Part shown: one piece after another, positions 22,440-35,211 of the stretch
Layout: each line of letters begins with the position of its first letter
Numbering within the stretch: the first letter of the stretch is position 1
Assembly: GCA_016647705.1 (NCBI GenBank)
Contig: CM028338.1
Span: 13,484,240-13,548,239 of the forward strand
Direction: 5' to 3'
Length of the DNA: 64,000 nucleotides
From: Eucommia ulmoides
Taxonomy: Eukaryota > Streptophyta > Magnoliopsida > Garryales > Eucommiaceae
Notes under the pieces: generated by a model
Database searches by the model: none
The model's input: only the letters and a program-made list of their open reading frames with translations
What the model was told of the DNA's origin: nothing
Made by a program: the position numbers and the translations under genes

Positions 22440-23660
22440 GATTTATATTTTTATTTTTTTAGGGGTAAAATTAGTTAACTATGTAAGAATTGACGTTCTC
22501 CGAGAACTCTTCTCCATTCATCTCACGAAATATTGAGGTCCCACGCCCTAAAACTTTCTTGACAACAAACAGTCCTTCCAAATTTCATTCAAACTTTCTC
22601 TTAGCTTCATCTTGGAACAGAAGATCTTCTTAAGAACATCCTCAATCGTGATTTCCACTTCCATTTCGTACATAAGTGATTATGGCTCCTGTAAAAGTTT
22701 GGACTAACGTTTAATAAGACATCAGGGAATATGGGAGCATCTCGTTTTATTCTTCTTGACTATATACCATCTTCCTCAGGATCTTCTTGATGTTATTTTT
22801 AGTGACTTCAACTGCTCCACTCATCCTAGGATAGTATGGTGCGGAATTCTTGTGCTCGACTTTCAACTGAGCATATATGGATTTCATCGTTCTGCCTTTG
22901 AGATTCTGTGTAATTGACCATTATTAGAACTTATGGTTCTTCGTAATGAAATATCATATTATCCTTGAAGAACAGTATTACAGTCTTTTGGGTGACACAC
23001 GTGAGCGAAATCGCTTCCACCCATTTTGGTGAAGTAATCGATAGCTACAAGAATGAATTAGCGTTCACTCAGCACTATTGGTATTGATAGGTCCAATCTT
23101 AATACCTACCCCGACGGTTTACCAAAAATCACAAAACTCTCATGTGCATTCGGTCAGTTAAACTTTAGTTCGAACTTCTACTGTCAGTTAACCATTTTTC
23201 CCAAATGCTCTAGATGATCTTCACACGTAATCATTTTGGCCTTACAAACCTTTATTTCCTTATGGATTATAATGCAGAAGAGTGTTGGTATGATCCTTTG
23301 GTAAGTTGTCTGGCGTTTTTTTTAGTCTGGCATGTATGACTTTGTAGCTGAACCTACTCCCTAGCGTGATGAAGGCATTTTAATGCTATCTTATTTGTTG
23401 ACTAGGATTTGATTATATCCGCAGAATTCATCCACAAAGGAAGAAATCCTGCACCTAACTATGTTACCAAGTTGATGTGGATATCCAATAGCGGGAAGTC
23501 GACTTTTGGGTCCTCTTCATTTGGTAGCGACAATGATATCTTTTTCTTTCTTTGATGGGAAACTTGTGCATTACAATTCCAGTCAATAGTCTTACTATCA
23601 CGTTTGTAGAGCCATGTGAATACATCTTGGTATTTGTTTAATAGGGTTAACATGTCTTCT
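22440..23660 (-). pseudogene. Ty3/gypsy pol remnant: reverse transcriptase fragment joined to integrase (copy A)
   Basis: Reading on the minus strand from 23,653: LLNKYQDVFTWLYK, the usual start of the reverse transcriptase region in these elements. Next comes DFPLLDIHI and a decayed FxYKV...L stretch that fits the RT palm, with the catalytic YVDD region not intact. Then there is an abrupt switch to FILVAIDYFTKM and YSLMSY*TLVQTFTGA, which are integrase core and its conserved tail, followed by a GPY/F-like end near 22,480-22,560. RNase H and the zinc-finger part of integrase are missing, so an internal deletion joined RT to integrase. Many stops and frameshifts; non-functional. Arrangement and motifs suggest the Tat/Ogre group. 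Confidence 0.72.
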
Positions 23661-23737
23661 ATTTCTTGGTGATTTTTCGACCTTGGTTTCTTTCGAACTC
23701 TTTCAAGTCTCCTAGATTCACTATTTTTATGCTCGTC

Positions 23738-25570
23738 TTAGCTCAGAATGGGTCGTTCCTCGAATCTTTCTAAGGGAGACATCTCAGCCCAATTGTCATG
23801 CTTATGTAGCAAGTTTTGCTGAGAATTGGTCTGAGATGTTTCCCCATCTTTTGGGAAACATACTATCTCGTTCTGTATGAGGTTCTCTATTATGTTTCTC
23901 AAGGCATAGAAATTATCGGTATCGTCGATGGCCACCCCAAAGTGATAGGCGCATAATTAGTTTAGATTGAAAAAAGACCTTTCAATATTTCGGCGATTCA
24001 GGGGTATAGGTGTGATCATTTTGTTTTTTACACATTCATCAAAGATTTGGGAAATGGATACATGTAGATTGGTAAATTTTCATTGTTCCTTAGGCGGGCA
24101 GTTGGGTTTGGAATTTTGATGATTTTGGTTGTAGTTAAAAAGGATTTAGGTAGATAGTGGTGGAGCTTTATAGGGAGCTAGATATGGGCAGGGGTTCTAT
24201 TTTGCAAGGTCTGGTCCTGGTATCTCAAGAGGTTAGACTACTGACAATTACATTGCGGTTAGATATTTTTCTGACCTTGGACAACCATTGATACCTGAGG
24301 ATTTTATTTTCTCAAAGGCATTGATTTTTTTATCTCATTATCAGCTGGGTTTTGTATTCTACCAGTTATGAAGCTTTCCTCCACGTACTCTCCTTGGAGT
24401 ATTATGTTAGAAAATGGACCTTTTAACATATTGAGAAAAGGTCCATATTTAGGGTAAGGCTAGATCTTGATGAACATTTGGACCATTACAAATTCCTTTA
24501 TTGGCGATATTACTTATGCTGCTTTGTCTCTCCAATAAATGATGAACTCTTGGAAGCTTTCACTATTTTTTTCTAGTCAATGTTTGGAGAGAAATTTTAT
24601 TGGGTGAAATTTCTCAATTGTAGCTGTACTGCTCACAAAAAACTTTAACTATGCTAAGGAATGTTTTTACCTTAGTCTAATTTATTGTTGCGTACTAACG
24701 GGCAACTGGTTCGTCTAATGACTACGGAAATGATGGATGGGCAATGCTTCATTACGGATATACGCTCCTATTTATTCTTATATCATTAGATGTGCCAATT
24801 TGGATATCTTGAACCATCGTACTTCTTGAATATGGGTATAGTAAAGTTATCAGGAAACTTCACCTAAGGTACTGAGGATAGATCAAGATACCCAATATTG
24901 ACTTATGATTCTTTCTTCTTTACCTCTTGGAGTTCTTTTTCCATCTATAGTAACTATTCGGTCAATAAGAAGGTCTTTTTAGATTGCTCTTCTACTTTCA
25001 TTTCAAATTGGACCGTTGTCTCTGATGGATCGAGTTCGCATTTGGTTTAGCTGAGGTCAATCTTGGATTCGGACTTGGTTTAACCATAGCTGGAGTGACT
25101 TGTGGTTGTGCTCTATGAGGGATTGGTTCTCTAACAACTGGGCTAAGACCTCAGACACTAGAAGATTGATGCATAGTTATTGGTTCTATCGGACCCAACA
25201 TTTGAGTTGAGGCTACAGGGTTTTGCTAAGACTGATGGAGTTGTTGTGGACGTTCTATTTTGTGACCAATGGATTCTTTCAATAAAACTACGTCTTATTT
25301 TAGTTGGTACGCCCCGACGGGTTCATTCAAATATTCCTCAATGTCTTCCATTTGGATAAGATGTTGCGCTTGGGCACAAGTGCGAACCGGTGCATGGGAG
25401 ATGGGAGTTTTTCCGCCCAAAGCAATTTTCCTAACTTGGTAAAAGTCATGTCAGTATTATAGCTTACAACGGCATTTGGGTTTGACCATAACTTAGTTTG
25501 AAATGAGATTTCCATTACTTCCAATTTTATAGTTTATAGCCATATCAAATTTTGACATAACTACCCCACA
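23738..25570 (-). pseudogene. Ty3/gypsy gag remnant (copy A)
   Basis: On the minus strand, from about 25,570 down: basic and Gln-rich N-terminal remnants, then ESFQEFIIYWRDKAA (24,507-24,565), which fits the conserved ESF.EY..RWR..A segment of plant gag. Next is KGPFSNIILQGEYVEESFIT with GRIQN (about 24,370-24,450), the usual following helix. Then comes FTNLHVSISQIFDECVKNKM near 24,050, the usual late gag segment, and finally AYHFGVAIDDTDNFYALRN (about 23,880-23,950), corresponding to the AYH.G...D.C..L region before protease. Stops and frame changes are frequent. Copy B (58,490-60,330) preserves some stretches better. Confidence 0.75.
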
Positions 25571-26564
25571 TACGGGGTGTCATTTTCTTAAATTTACAAA
25601 CTTGATTGACACTTTTTTATTGGACAAATGGTAATCTCATATCAATTATTTGTCACTATCGACCTCAAACTAAAGCAAGGCCTGAATCGGGACAAAATGA
25701 AGTTTTCAAGTCTAATAAAGCATCATGTAGTCATGACAAGGATTCCCATTATCCCTCTCATGGCTTTCTCAACATTCAAAATTTTAGGAACAATTTATGA
25801 CTCTAAACAAGTTCGTAGAAGTGAGGAATAATAGAAATTCCTAGTTTGTCTATCCCGTTCCTTACTAGACCTAGAGAATTTATTTTGTATGGTTTCAGGG
25901 CAACATATATACTAATAGGAAATATACAAAGCAAAATAAATGTCTCTCTCTAAGATAGTATCCACGGTACAACAAGATTTTGGGAACCATTCTATCATAG
26001 GCTCACTATATGTGGTTCACGACTTTTTTACTAATGTATCTTAGAAAAGTTCGATTCCCAAATCTTCAAACCTCCGATGTCTTCCTAGAGGGAACATCCA
26101 TCTTTAGTTGGTATTCTGAGCAAGGCGAGTTTCGAAGCCAGATCCTAGAGGATAAATCATCTGGCCTTGCTTCTCCTAACTCTTCTTTGTAATTCTACAG
26201 GGTATAAAAACTTAGATTGACATAATGAAATCGCATGACTTCTTCCCCTACTGCCGACCTCCAATCCCTATAAGGTTAGTGGCTTTGGATTTTTCTCATG
26301 ATATGCAATTGAAAGTGGTGCTCATGCATTGGAGAGAGCATACGAAAAGTGAAATGCATAAATTCAACCACAATAATGTAAAATGCAATAAAGTAAAGAC
26401 TTACATAAATGAATGCAATATATAAATAAGAAACTTATAAGAAATGAAATCAATGAGCATTTTTTTAAGGATTATTTATGTTTAAAAAACTGAAGACATA
26501 TTTTTTGCACTTTATTTAATCGTGAATATAAATTTAGACTCCAACTAGGCTTGACCATCAAGTT
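25571..26564. other. Family A leader between gag and PBS (copy A)
   Basis: There is no supported gene. It matches 60,331-61,324. The last ~115 bases before the PBS are also shared with the other internal region at 17,385-17,480. Confidence 0.65.
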
Positions 26565-26582
26565 TTCCCAATGGATTCGCCA
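26565..26582 (-). other. Family A primer-binding site
   Basis: The minus strand reads TGGCGAATCCATTGGGAA, two bases from the LTR end at 26,585. It lies immediately upstream of the gag leader, which supports the PBS call. The tRNA is not assigned. Confidence 0.65.
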
Positions 26583-27084
26583 GCTGACACACCCCGAATT
26601 TTGGAAGTAGAGAATAGGAAGAAGAACAAAACAAGGTTTTGTTTCCCCCTCTCAAAATCCTCAAAAATCCATTCATTTTTAGAAAACAAATTTCATGGTC
26701 TTTTCTAGGCTCCAGTTTTGAAATGTTCTTTGGGTCGGGATTTATTTTAAAAATGAAGTTGCCACCTAGCATTGAGTTAAATACTATGCTTGGTCACCGA
26801 GATTTTAGAAAAAAAAAATTGCATTAAAATGGCTCAAGTTTTGACTCGAAAATATTTTTTCATTTATAAGAGATTTCTTTTAAAGATGGTACCTAAGTCT
26901 AAATTAATATTTATGTTTAAACATGTCCAAATAAGTTCCTTCGATTTTCATTAACATAATAATTCCTGTTTTTTAATGTTTTGGTCTTTTTACGCATTTT
27001 TGTGTAAGGAAACAAGAAAATTTTACTTATTTAAAGCAGCAACATATAAAAGAAATTCAATGAAAATAGTTTATTTATTTTTAA

Positions 27085-27206
27085 TGCCGACCGAACTTTT
27101 AAAGATTTCCTACATATCTCAATTTTATTTAAATGTATGACCAAACCCGCATCAGGTTGCCTAACTATCTCGGATAGTTGAAAATCAGGTTGAAACATAG
27201 TTCATC
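27085..27206 (+). repeat. Two paired-arm repeats in the LTR
   Basis: One truncated copy lies at about 27,085-27,133 and one full copy at 27,138-27,206. Confidence 0.65.
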
Positions 27207-27463
27207 TGAACAAGATGATTTTTTGTTTTTGTTTTATTTCCTTTTTCTTTTGTTTAACATAAGATAAGAACATAAATGGCACCAATGGTAAGTGGATATA
27301 CACTTTTGATTTTATTAAAAACACTCCAACCGAACTTACTAGCTTAGGAGAGTTTAGTGTTAAGGTCTACTTTATTAGTCCAAAAGGAAAGAAAATATAT
27401 CTTATATGTGCTAATCCTACTCGTAACTAAAAAGAAGAAAACGTTTTTTAAGAATGTGCACAC

Positions 27464-28650
27464 TGGTGGCGGAATATTACGTCGCCACTTTCACCGCAAG
27501 TGTATGGGTCAAGTTTTAATATAGATGAGAAAGAGTAGGGGTTGTCGTATCCATAGGGATTGGTCTAGATTATTACCGAGTACCTCGATTGTCATAACCT
27601 AACTTTATTTAGGCGATAAAAATAAAGTTTATAATTAATTAATATTAATACTAAGTTAATTAATCTAACTATACTAATATTATATTGAGATGTATTAGGG
27701 AAAAGATTGCCTAGGGATTAACTTCGTTTATAAAAACGTGTTTGGTCTTGTTTAGTTTACAATAACGGCGTTCGACCTATCCAACAATCTCTGTGTCGTA
27801 AACTCAGTCGCTACCTCTCCCGCGTGTAAGACGAGTGAATATGTGACTTCACATCAATGCAGAAATCTCCCTCAACGTCTTAACGACACTAGGTCACATA
27901 AGTCTTGCCCCAACGTCATTGATTGCACACTTTCTTACTCTCTCCCGGGTTATTAGATCATCACGTTGTGTATACCCTAGTCCGAATTTGGGGTTACTTC
28001 TCCCGAGTGTCAAACTCCGTATTCTCTAATTATCTAAACAAGCATAATATCAAAGAATAGCGGTAAACACAATCGAAATAGCGAAGAACAACCATTAACA
28101 AAACACAAACTTAAACAAACAACGATTTCATAAATATTATTAATCCTTAGACAAAATCCGTTTAGCTCATGGCCAGAACCATTTATACAACAAGAATAGA
28201 GCTAAACATGCTCAACAACATGAATATCTTTCTTTCTCAGAGTGACATCCGAGGCGGTGGGATCACTCATGCGGCAGTAGACATGTCAGTAGGCTCACCG
28301 TTGCAGCGGTGGGATCACCGTTGCGGCGGTTAAACCCAAATCTTTCCGATCTTTCACCGCCGCGGCTTTGAATTATTGACTGCTGCGGCAGTGAGATCTT
28401 CATAATTCTCCCTGCATCTCCACCACCGTAGCGGTGGATTGATCGCCCCGGCAGTGGCTTGCTGTCCTGAAACCTTGTATTTTTCATCATTTCTTCGCAG
28501 TTTTTCCACCGTTTCGCTCGTTTATTGCTTGTTCACGTTCCTACACCAGACTTACATAAAAACACCAACTAAAATGCAATTAAATATTACTAATACACTC
28601 GAAAAATACTAAATTCGGTTTAGAAGTAGATAGGAATTTTCAACCTATCA
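27464..28650 (-). mobile_element. Chimeric family B LTR, 1,187 bp
   Basis: The left part (27,464 to about 28,220) is nearly the same as 62,219-62,970 in copy B and shares its left flank cacac. The right part is clearly a different subfamily and its right flank (atcatttaatgc) matches sequence found about 1 kb away in the uninterrupted LTR (19,511). This is what recombination between two LTR insertions would leave. Palindromes lie at about 28,250-28,460. Confidence 0.8.
28250..28462. repeat. Array of GC-rich palindromes in the chimeric LTR
   Basis: Units such as CACCGTTGCAGCGGTG, CCGCCGCGGC, CTGCTGCGGCAG and CCACCGTAGCGGTGG, spaced roughly 20-40 bases apart. Confidence 0.75.
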
Positions 28651-29365
28651 ATCATTTAATGCATGATGTAATAGGAAACCGGTTTGGTTAGTTTTGTAAT
28701 TGTTACTTACTTTTCAAGTAACTAGGTTTCCATCCTAAAATTTTTACTAGAAAGATATCGAAAATATATTCTCATTAAATGATCATTAATGAGGCATTTA
28801 ATCGTTGATACCTTCATATGATTGGCCTTAAATGCTTGTCATGATGACATTCGATTTGGTTGGTTTTAACCGTAACTTTATTAGTTACTTTGAGTAACTA
28901 GATTTGTCATGTTAGTTTATTTGGCTTAATCAAAGATTTTGGCTTGATTTCTTGAAGATTATTACTTTAAACTAAAAATTAAAGACGTATTTTTGGTGTC
29001 AAAGAGACAAAATCGGTGATAGTAAAAGTTTCAGGGGTCAAAACAGGAAAAAAATATAATTGATGAAGTTTTCTCAAGTTAAAGGGTAGTAACTAATTTT
29101 TATTCATATTAAAAATGATTTCATGAAAAACAATTTTTAATAATGTCATTTTAATCTCCTTTAACTTTAGGAATTTGAGGTTGATCCAAAACTATTATAG
29201 TCAAATTGACAATTTTATGCTTTATTGTGTTTTTTGTTGGTTTTTTGTAGTATCCAATGTAATCTAAGGTAGAAATTTGTTCCCTCTAAATCACAATTTA
29301 AAGTTTATTTGAACTTGTACTTTAGATCCGATACTAAATGGGCGAGATAAAGTGCGATGTCTACA

Positions 29366-29380
29366 ACTTCTCCTCTTTAT
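29366..29380 (-). other. Probable polypurine tract next to a family A LTR
   Basis: The minus strand reads taaagaggagaagt immediately before TGTAGACATC. That position and composition fit the PPT before a 3' LTR. The same LTR has a PBS on its other side. Confidence 0.6.
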
Positions 29381-29489
29381 CATACGAGTTTACTCGTAAT
29401 GACAAATAAGAAGACACAAACGTTTTGTTTCATGAGACATAAAAAGTAAAGGCAGAAAATTTAATTTGTCAAAGAAAAGTCAAGAACAT

Positions 29490-29905
29490 TCTTAAACCTT
29501 GCTGCATCTGCACTAGGAAAGTAGTAAAGCGAAGGAAACCAAATGCCAAGAACATAAGAAAGTTCTTTGGTATCGCTACATCTATACTATGAAAAATAGT
29601 AAAGTCCTAGGAAAGAGAATGCCAGGAATGTACAAATCGTTCTTGGGTATTATTGCATCTTCCATAGGCATAATGGTAATCTCTTAGGAAAGCAAATGCC
29701 TAAAATGGACGAATGGTTCTTTGGTATTACTGTATCATTAATAGGGTTACAGTAACCTCCTAGGAAATAAAATAACAAAAACATGTGAATGGTTCTTTAG
29801 GTATTGCTCAATCATCACTAGGGCTACAACAACTTCCAAGGAAAGTAAATGCCAATAATATACGAATGGTTCTTTGGTATTGCTATATCGTCCTTTAGGA
29901 AAACT
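29490..29905. repeat. Minisatellite, ~77-bp unit, about five copies
   Basis: Unit starts (ggtat) fall at 29,569, 29,646, 29,723, 29,800 and 29,876, with a diverged first unit from about 29,495. Each unit has ggtattgctacatc, taggaaag, aaatgcca and gaatggttcttt. It lies just inside the PPT end of the internal region. Confidence 0.85.
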
Positions 29906-30025
29906 ACATTCGTTCATTATAAGTAAGTAATCTTCTCAAAGAAGGGCCAAAAGACTAGTCCTATAATATTACACCGCATCGTATGGAGAATAACGACTCA
30001 TCAACTCATCTCCATCTCCTGGTTA
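29906..30025. other. Short spacer after the minisatellite
   Basis: No feature seen. Confidence 0.5.
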
Positions 30026-30598
30026 TGACCGTACCTTCTCCAAAGGCTTTCCTATACATCTCAGGATAGCTAAGAATCAGGTCAAATGTAGTTTTAACAC
30101 TGGTGTTCTGAGGTTAGCCCAGTAAACACCGAAATTAAATTGATCTAGATATTGATGGATACGTAATGATGTTCTAGGATGGCCTAGAATGTTATACGAA
30201 GGGGTAGAGAATATTGATAATCAATATCTCCGATTTTGGCCGAATCCAACTGGGGTTTTCCTACATATCTTAGGATAGCTGGAAATCAGGTCAAATGTAG
30301 TTGTAAGAGGTAAAGTAAATTAGGATATGATGGAAAGGTTCTGGGTTAGAGAAACCAATTTCGAGGTGTCTTGTCAATCTGAGAGTGAGGTCAACATTGA
30401 AAAAGTAAATTAGAGATTGATATATTTATTTATTTTTAAATGGATTGACCGAACCCTATTAGGGTGTTTACATATCTCAGATAGCTGAAAATCAAGTCCC
30501 GTGTAATTTAGGATTTGATTTTATTAATCTGTCTTGACCGTGTCCCAATAGGGTGCCTACATATCTCAAATAGCTAAGAATAAGGTCAAATATAATTT
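30026..30598 (+). repeat. Four paired-arm repeats between minisatellite and copy B
   Basis: Copies at 30,026-30,094, 30,239-30,303, 30,446-30,510 and 30,535-30,598. They include CTACAT...ATGTAG outer arms (30,239 copy) and a GAACCCTATTAGGGTG hairpin (30,446 copy). The matching copy A sequence would lie left of the window. Confidence 0.72.
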
Positions 30599-31019
30599 AA
30601 GATTTGACTTTTTGTAAATCAGTATTTGGTTGAAATGGTTCTTGGTTAGAGAAATGATTCTTGGGTCATTATATCAATACATGATTGAAAATAACTGAGA
30701 GAACTCTCATCTGACAAATCCCTCAGGAAAACTCGACATTTGGTGGAGTTTCACAACCATATCCCACCTAGGGCTGTCGACGAAGACTTGAAATCTTCCC
30801 GTGAGAAATTTACCTTGAATAAAATATGCCCCAATCATAGACTGGGTTTCGGTGATGCTTGTTTCTTTTTTTAGGGATTATGAATTTCATTTCTTAAATT
30901 TTGAATTCTTCCCCAACCCTAACAGGGGCGAATCTTATCAAAGAATCTCGTCGAAGAAACCGGATATAATGTGCCCCAGCTTTATCTTAGGTGTAAGAAT
31001 AAATCCTAAGTGTTCGAGA

Positions 31020-31753
31020 TAACGTTACAGAACCCATATGGGTTGCCCATATATCCTAAACGGAGTGCATGATTTTTCATGTCTGATTGGGATTAGAAAT
31101 CTCGTTGGTTTATTTTTTGTCTCGTGATGTCTCTGTGTCGGACAATGACCTTTAGATGACCAAAACCCACCTGGGTTATCTACATATCCTAATTTCCTAG
31201 GTCAAGAATCAAGTCGAAATGTAGTTCAGCCCTCACTGTGCTTTTTTTTTCAAATTGTTGACCCAACCAACATGGATTTCCTACGTAGCTTTATGAGATA
31301 CCAAGGATTAGGTCGAAGCACAGTTTGCACACAGGTTGCCCTTGTTGTTTTTGTAACAAAAGGAGTGAAATCGGCTTTCCAGGGAAATTGGGGACTTCTC
31401 CATATTTGCGCCCTAATATAGGGCTGAGAGAATGTCGTAAAGTTGACACTTCTCTAGTTTTGACCAGACCTGCTTAGGTTTCCTACGTACCTTGGTGAGC
31501 TACCAAAAATCAGGTCGAAACATAGTTTGCTTTAAATGATTTTATTATTTCCCCCTTTCTTCTTTCTCTCGTTTTTTTTTTCAATTGGCTACCGTACCTA
31601 TAAAGGTTGCCTATGTGCCCCTTTTTACACAGGGAATCCAGTTGACACGTAGTTCATCCTTAATGAATGATTTCTATTTAAGGGGACGACCGAACCCGTA
31701 TATGGGTTGCCTACGTATCTCAGATAATTGAGAATCATGTTAACACGTAGTTC
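31020..31753 (+). repeat. Cluster of six paired-arm repeats (copy B)
   Basis: Counterparts of the cluster at 541-1,253: about 31,027-31,070 (partial), 31,160-31,227, 31,258-31,325, 31,461-31,530, 31,585-31,650 and 31,687-31,753. The last is the cleanest in the window: AACCC-gtatat-GGGTT, CTACGT...ACGTAG and CTCAGATAATTGAG. Confidence 0.75.
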
Positions 31754-32069
31754 ATCACGAAATGATTGATTGATTGATTTTTTATTTTTGTCAAGGTGTT
31801 TCATTTTACATCCCAGATGAAAATGAATGTTCTTTCCATAGGAAAATCTTAAATAGGATGAAATGTGCCCCCATCAGAGATTTGATAAGTTCGATTAGGG
31901 AATCTAATCTAACACTTCTTATTGTTTGATTATGATTGTTATCAGTACAAATTCCATATCCTATGGGCTCGGGAAAAGACTGATTAGCCAATGGATGATA
32001 AGCTCAGCCGGTTCATCTCGCTATTTGTTGGAGTTGATGAAAAATTAATTTGGGATCATTCATGTGATT

Positions 32070-33536
32070 TGGTAGGGGCGTCAATACACCACTACTTTCA
32101 CTCGCAAGTATACGAGGTCAAGTTTTAGTATAGATCGAGAGAGTGAGGGTTATCGTTTCCACAGGGATTAGTTTTGACTATTATAGAGTATCGCGTTTAT
32201 CATGACCTAATTTTATCTGGGCGAAGATAAATTGAATAACATTAATTATACTAATCCTAAGTTAATTAATCTAATTAAACTAAATATACTAATATTAATA
32301 TGAGACGGTTAAGGGAAGTAGATTGCCTAGGGATTAACTTTCATTTACAAAAACGTGTTTAGTCTCGTTTTAGTTTATGTTAATGGCGTTTGGGTATCCG
32401 ATAATCTCGGTTCGTAAACTCACTCTCCACCTCTCCCGAGTGTAAGACAAGTGAATACGTGACTTCCCATCAATGAAAAAGTCCCCCTCAACGTCTTAAC
32501 AACGCTAGGTCACGTGAGTCTCGCCCCAACGTCATTGATTGCACACTTTCTAATGCCCTCCCAGGTCGTTAGATTGTTGTGTTGTGTTTAACCTAGTCCA
32601 AATCTGGGGTTACCTCTCTCGAGTGTCAAACCCTGTATTCCCTAATTATCTAAATAAGCATAATATCATTACAACACGGCAAACACAATCAAAGTTATAA
32701 AGAACAACCATAAACGAAACATAAACTCAAACATATCATATTTTCATAAATATATGTTAATCCCTAAGACAATCCATGTTTAACTCATGGCCATAACCAT
32801 TTATACAATGTAAAATGAGCTAAACATTCTCAAACAACAATCCTAAGTTAAGAGATAAAGAGAGAAACTAGTCGTAGTCTAAGATTCATCACTAAGAACA
32901 TTCCAAGATAGCTTCTCTTTCATTTCTTTGTGTTCTTCTCCTCAGGAATAGCTTGACCTCCCCCAACATCCTCTCCAAACATCCTCCTAAGGTCTATGGA
33001 GATGTCTTGGCCAAATGGAGAGGAGATGAAGAGATAGAGGGATCAAAATATCCTAAAATATCTAAAATAATATCTAATCTGGCACAGAGGTGACCACCTA
33101 GGCGGAGAAATTTCCGCCTAGGCGGAGGTACAACAGTGAATTTATGCTTGATTCTGCACTTTTACCGCCTAGGCGGTGACATACTTTCTTGTTTTCACTG
33201 TAACTTCTTCGTTCAAACTCCGATTGAGATGATTCAAAAATCAATGAAAGTATAAGAGAAATATCTACAACTTCCAGGTATTGAGTTTTTCCAAAATCGG
33301 ATTTCATAATGGTCAAAAATAGCCTTGAAGTTACAGAACTTGTACCGGCTTTGCACATTGTCACCCTTTTTCCACCGTTCTTGATCCGATTTGATGATTT
33401 TTTATCCGTTTACATACTTTTCACCTAAAGCACCTGATTTAGAGAAAAACACATAAAAATATATTAAAACGTACTAAACATACTCGAAAACTAACAATAT
33501 TCGGATTAGAAATAGACAAGTAATTTACACCTATCA
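32070..33536 (-). mobile_element. Solo LTR, family B, private to copy B (1,467 bp)
   Basis: It begins TGGTAGGGGCGTC and ends ACACCTATCA, flanked by tgatt at 32,065-32,069 and 33,537-33,541. Copy A has the empty site tgaat-cccta at about 1,530. No internal region. Confidence 0.95.
33093..33177. repeat. Perfect 14-bp palindromes with CCTAGG core
   Basis: TCCGCCTAGGCGGA at 33,113-33,126 and ACCGCCTAGGCGGT at 33,164-33,177 are perfect; an imperfect ACCACCTAGGCGGA lies just before. They occupy the place that other family B LTRs give to CTGCAG-type palindromes. Confidence 0.9.
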
Positions 33537-33541
33537 TGATT

Positions 33542-35211
33542 CCCTAAATACACTTGTCGATGTGTTTTTTGATGATGAAGGAAAAGGATTTTCAAAATGG
33601 GAAGTCAATTCCTAGGATTTTCCCATGGTGTAACACCTAGTCTATTCAATCTTTATGATACTGGTAAGTGTTTTAACGTTTCATGCGTTAAATTCAACTG
33701 CCAATTTTGCTTTACCATGAAATGACATGATTCGATCCTGATTTGACTCTTTTTCTATTTGACCTTCTTTCGATTTGACCTTACTTTCGATTTGATCCTT
33801 ATGTTTCTTGTTCTTTATGAAGATGTGACACAAAGCAATTTGACCATGCCCAAAGCGTTAATTAGAGCATGTCTTTTGACATTCCACACATCTCGAGGTA
33901 AGGTTATATTCTTTAGATTATCGCCTTTTAATGGTTCAAAAATAATATTTTAAAATCAAAAAATAAAATCATTTTTAACAAAAAAGTAGTGCAACGTGTA
34001 ATTTCTGCATCCCTTCGCATTGGCTTATAAATATTGGACAGGCTAGTGGCCTGTTTACTTCGGAAAAACAGGGCAGGGAGAGGGAGGTGAACAGTCTTTT
34101 TCGATGATTCTTTAGAATTTTAGCTACTTACGCTTGATTCTATTCAAGTTTCATCCATCAAAAGGTTAGTTTATGATATTTAGATAATTTCCCACTTAAT
34201 TTTTTCAAGTTTTGATGAATTGTCAAAACATTAAAATTAGGGTTTTCTCCATTTTTGAAAAACCATTATTTCTTTCACAAACTATGCATTCTCTTGTAGT
34301 TTGTGGTTTGAATGCTTAATGAAACGTATGATTTTGAGTTTATTTCATGGTTTATACTAGAAATGAGTAAAGTGCTTCCATACCCTAAGTGCAATGGTTC
34401 TTCAGCTTCATGAAATGGTGCAATGTCGACTTTTCTTTGTTCTTATGCGTGTATATAATATTTGATCATGTTTATAAGGTATTTATGTGTCAATTTTGGT
34501 TAAAAGGTGTTCATGTATATAGACCTATGTCCTTGCGCGTTTTTTGGGCAATATGTCTCACATTTCCCATTTTAGGGTAAATGTGTTTGAAAATTAGTTT
34601 GAAACATTTGTCATTTTCTTGGTTTTGATCTTCCTATCAAATGAAAAACCATAGTAAAACTATAAATGACATTTTCATTTTAGTTTTTCAAAGTGATTTT
34701 TTTTTCTTCTTTGTTTTTTATACAAAGTTTATTTTATTTTTCTTTAGAATGAGAAGTCTTATATTTATTTATTTTTTCTTTGTTTTTGTTTTTGTTTTAG
34801 ATTCTTGGATATTTGTTTACCTATTGTCTTATGTTCTCTGATGGTTTAGTTTTTTCTTGAAACATCATGGTTTAATATTTCATGTCTGTCCATTATGAGA
34901 TGGGTTTGCAAAACTTGGTATATCTCACTTTGAGGGGCAAGACTTTTGAACTTGAATTTGCCAATTACACCTTACTTTAGCTAATGAATTAAACGTACTT
35001 AGTTTAAATATGGTAGGACATACCTGTCGACAATGGAGGATTGAATTTGTTCCATCGTTCCCTGTGTTTGGCCAATGGTAGGCCATAGAGGTTTGTCTTG
35101 ACTGTTCATGATCGGTTCTTTGGAAAAATAGAACCGATGAATCTGAGACTCCTTCTGAAGGTCAATTTGTAACCTTTGAAATTTCAACTTTACCCTTAAA
35201 CCAAAGTCCTA
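33542..35211. other. Non-coding stretch before the mobile-domain pseudogene (copy B)
   Basis: Collinear with 1,540-3,208. T-rich, with no supported feature. Confidence 0.6.

Larger units (their letters stand above)
184..28220. repeat. Copy A of a ~30 kb tandem duplication
   Basis: Almost every segment here recurs in the same order and orientation between about 30,667 and 62,970. Anchors: 187-1,550 with 30,672-32,064; 1,540-3,390 with 33,540-35,390; 6,696-8,636 with 37,715-39,774; 14,000-18,690 with 45,100-49,840; 18,700-20,367 with 53,455-55,123; 21,982-27,463 with 56,742-62,218. A 226-base sample (15,865-16,090 against 47,019-47,244) differs at about 10 positions by eye. Copy A lacks about 3.6 kb present in copy B at 49,840-53,455. 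The left end lies outside the window. Confidence 0.93.
26585..29365 (-). repeat. Family A LTR (5' of gag-pol), with nested LTR and deletion (copy A)
   Basis: On the plus strand it begins TGACACACCCCGAATTTTGG and ends gatgtctaca at 29,365. A family B LTR occupies 27,464-28,650. To the left of it the sequence matches the U5-side LTR (17,501-18,480); to the right it matches the U3-side LTR from about 19,511 on. LTR sequence between these points is therefore missing. Confidence 0.8.

Noticed and set aside
29490..29905. CRISPR-like array
   Set aside because: The repeats are direct 77-bp units without unique spacers, in plant DNA.
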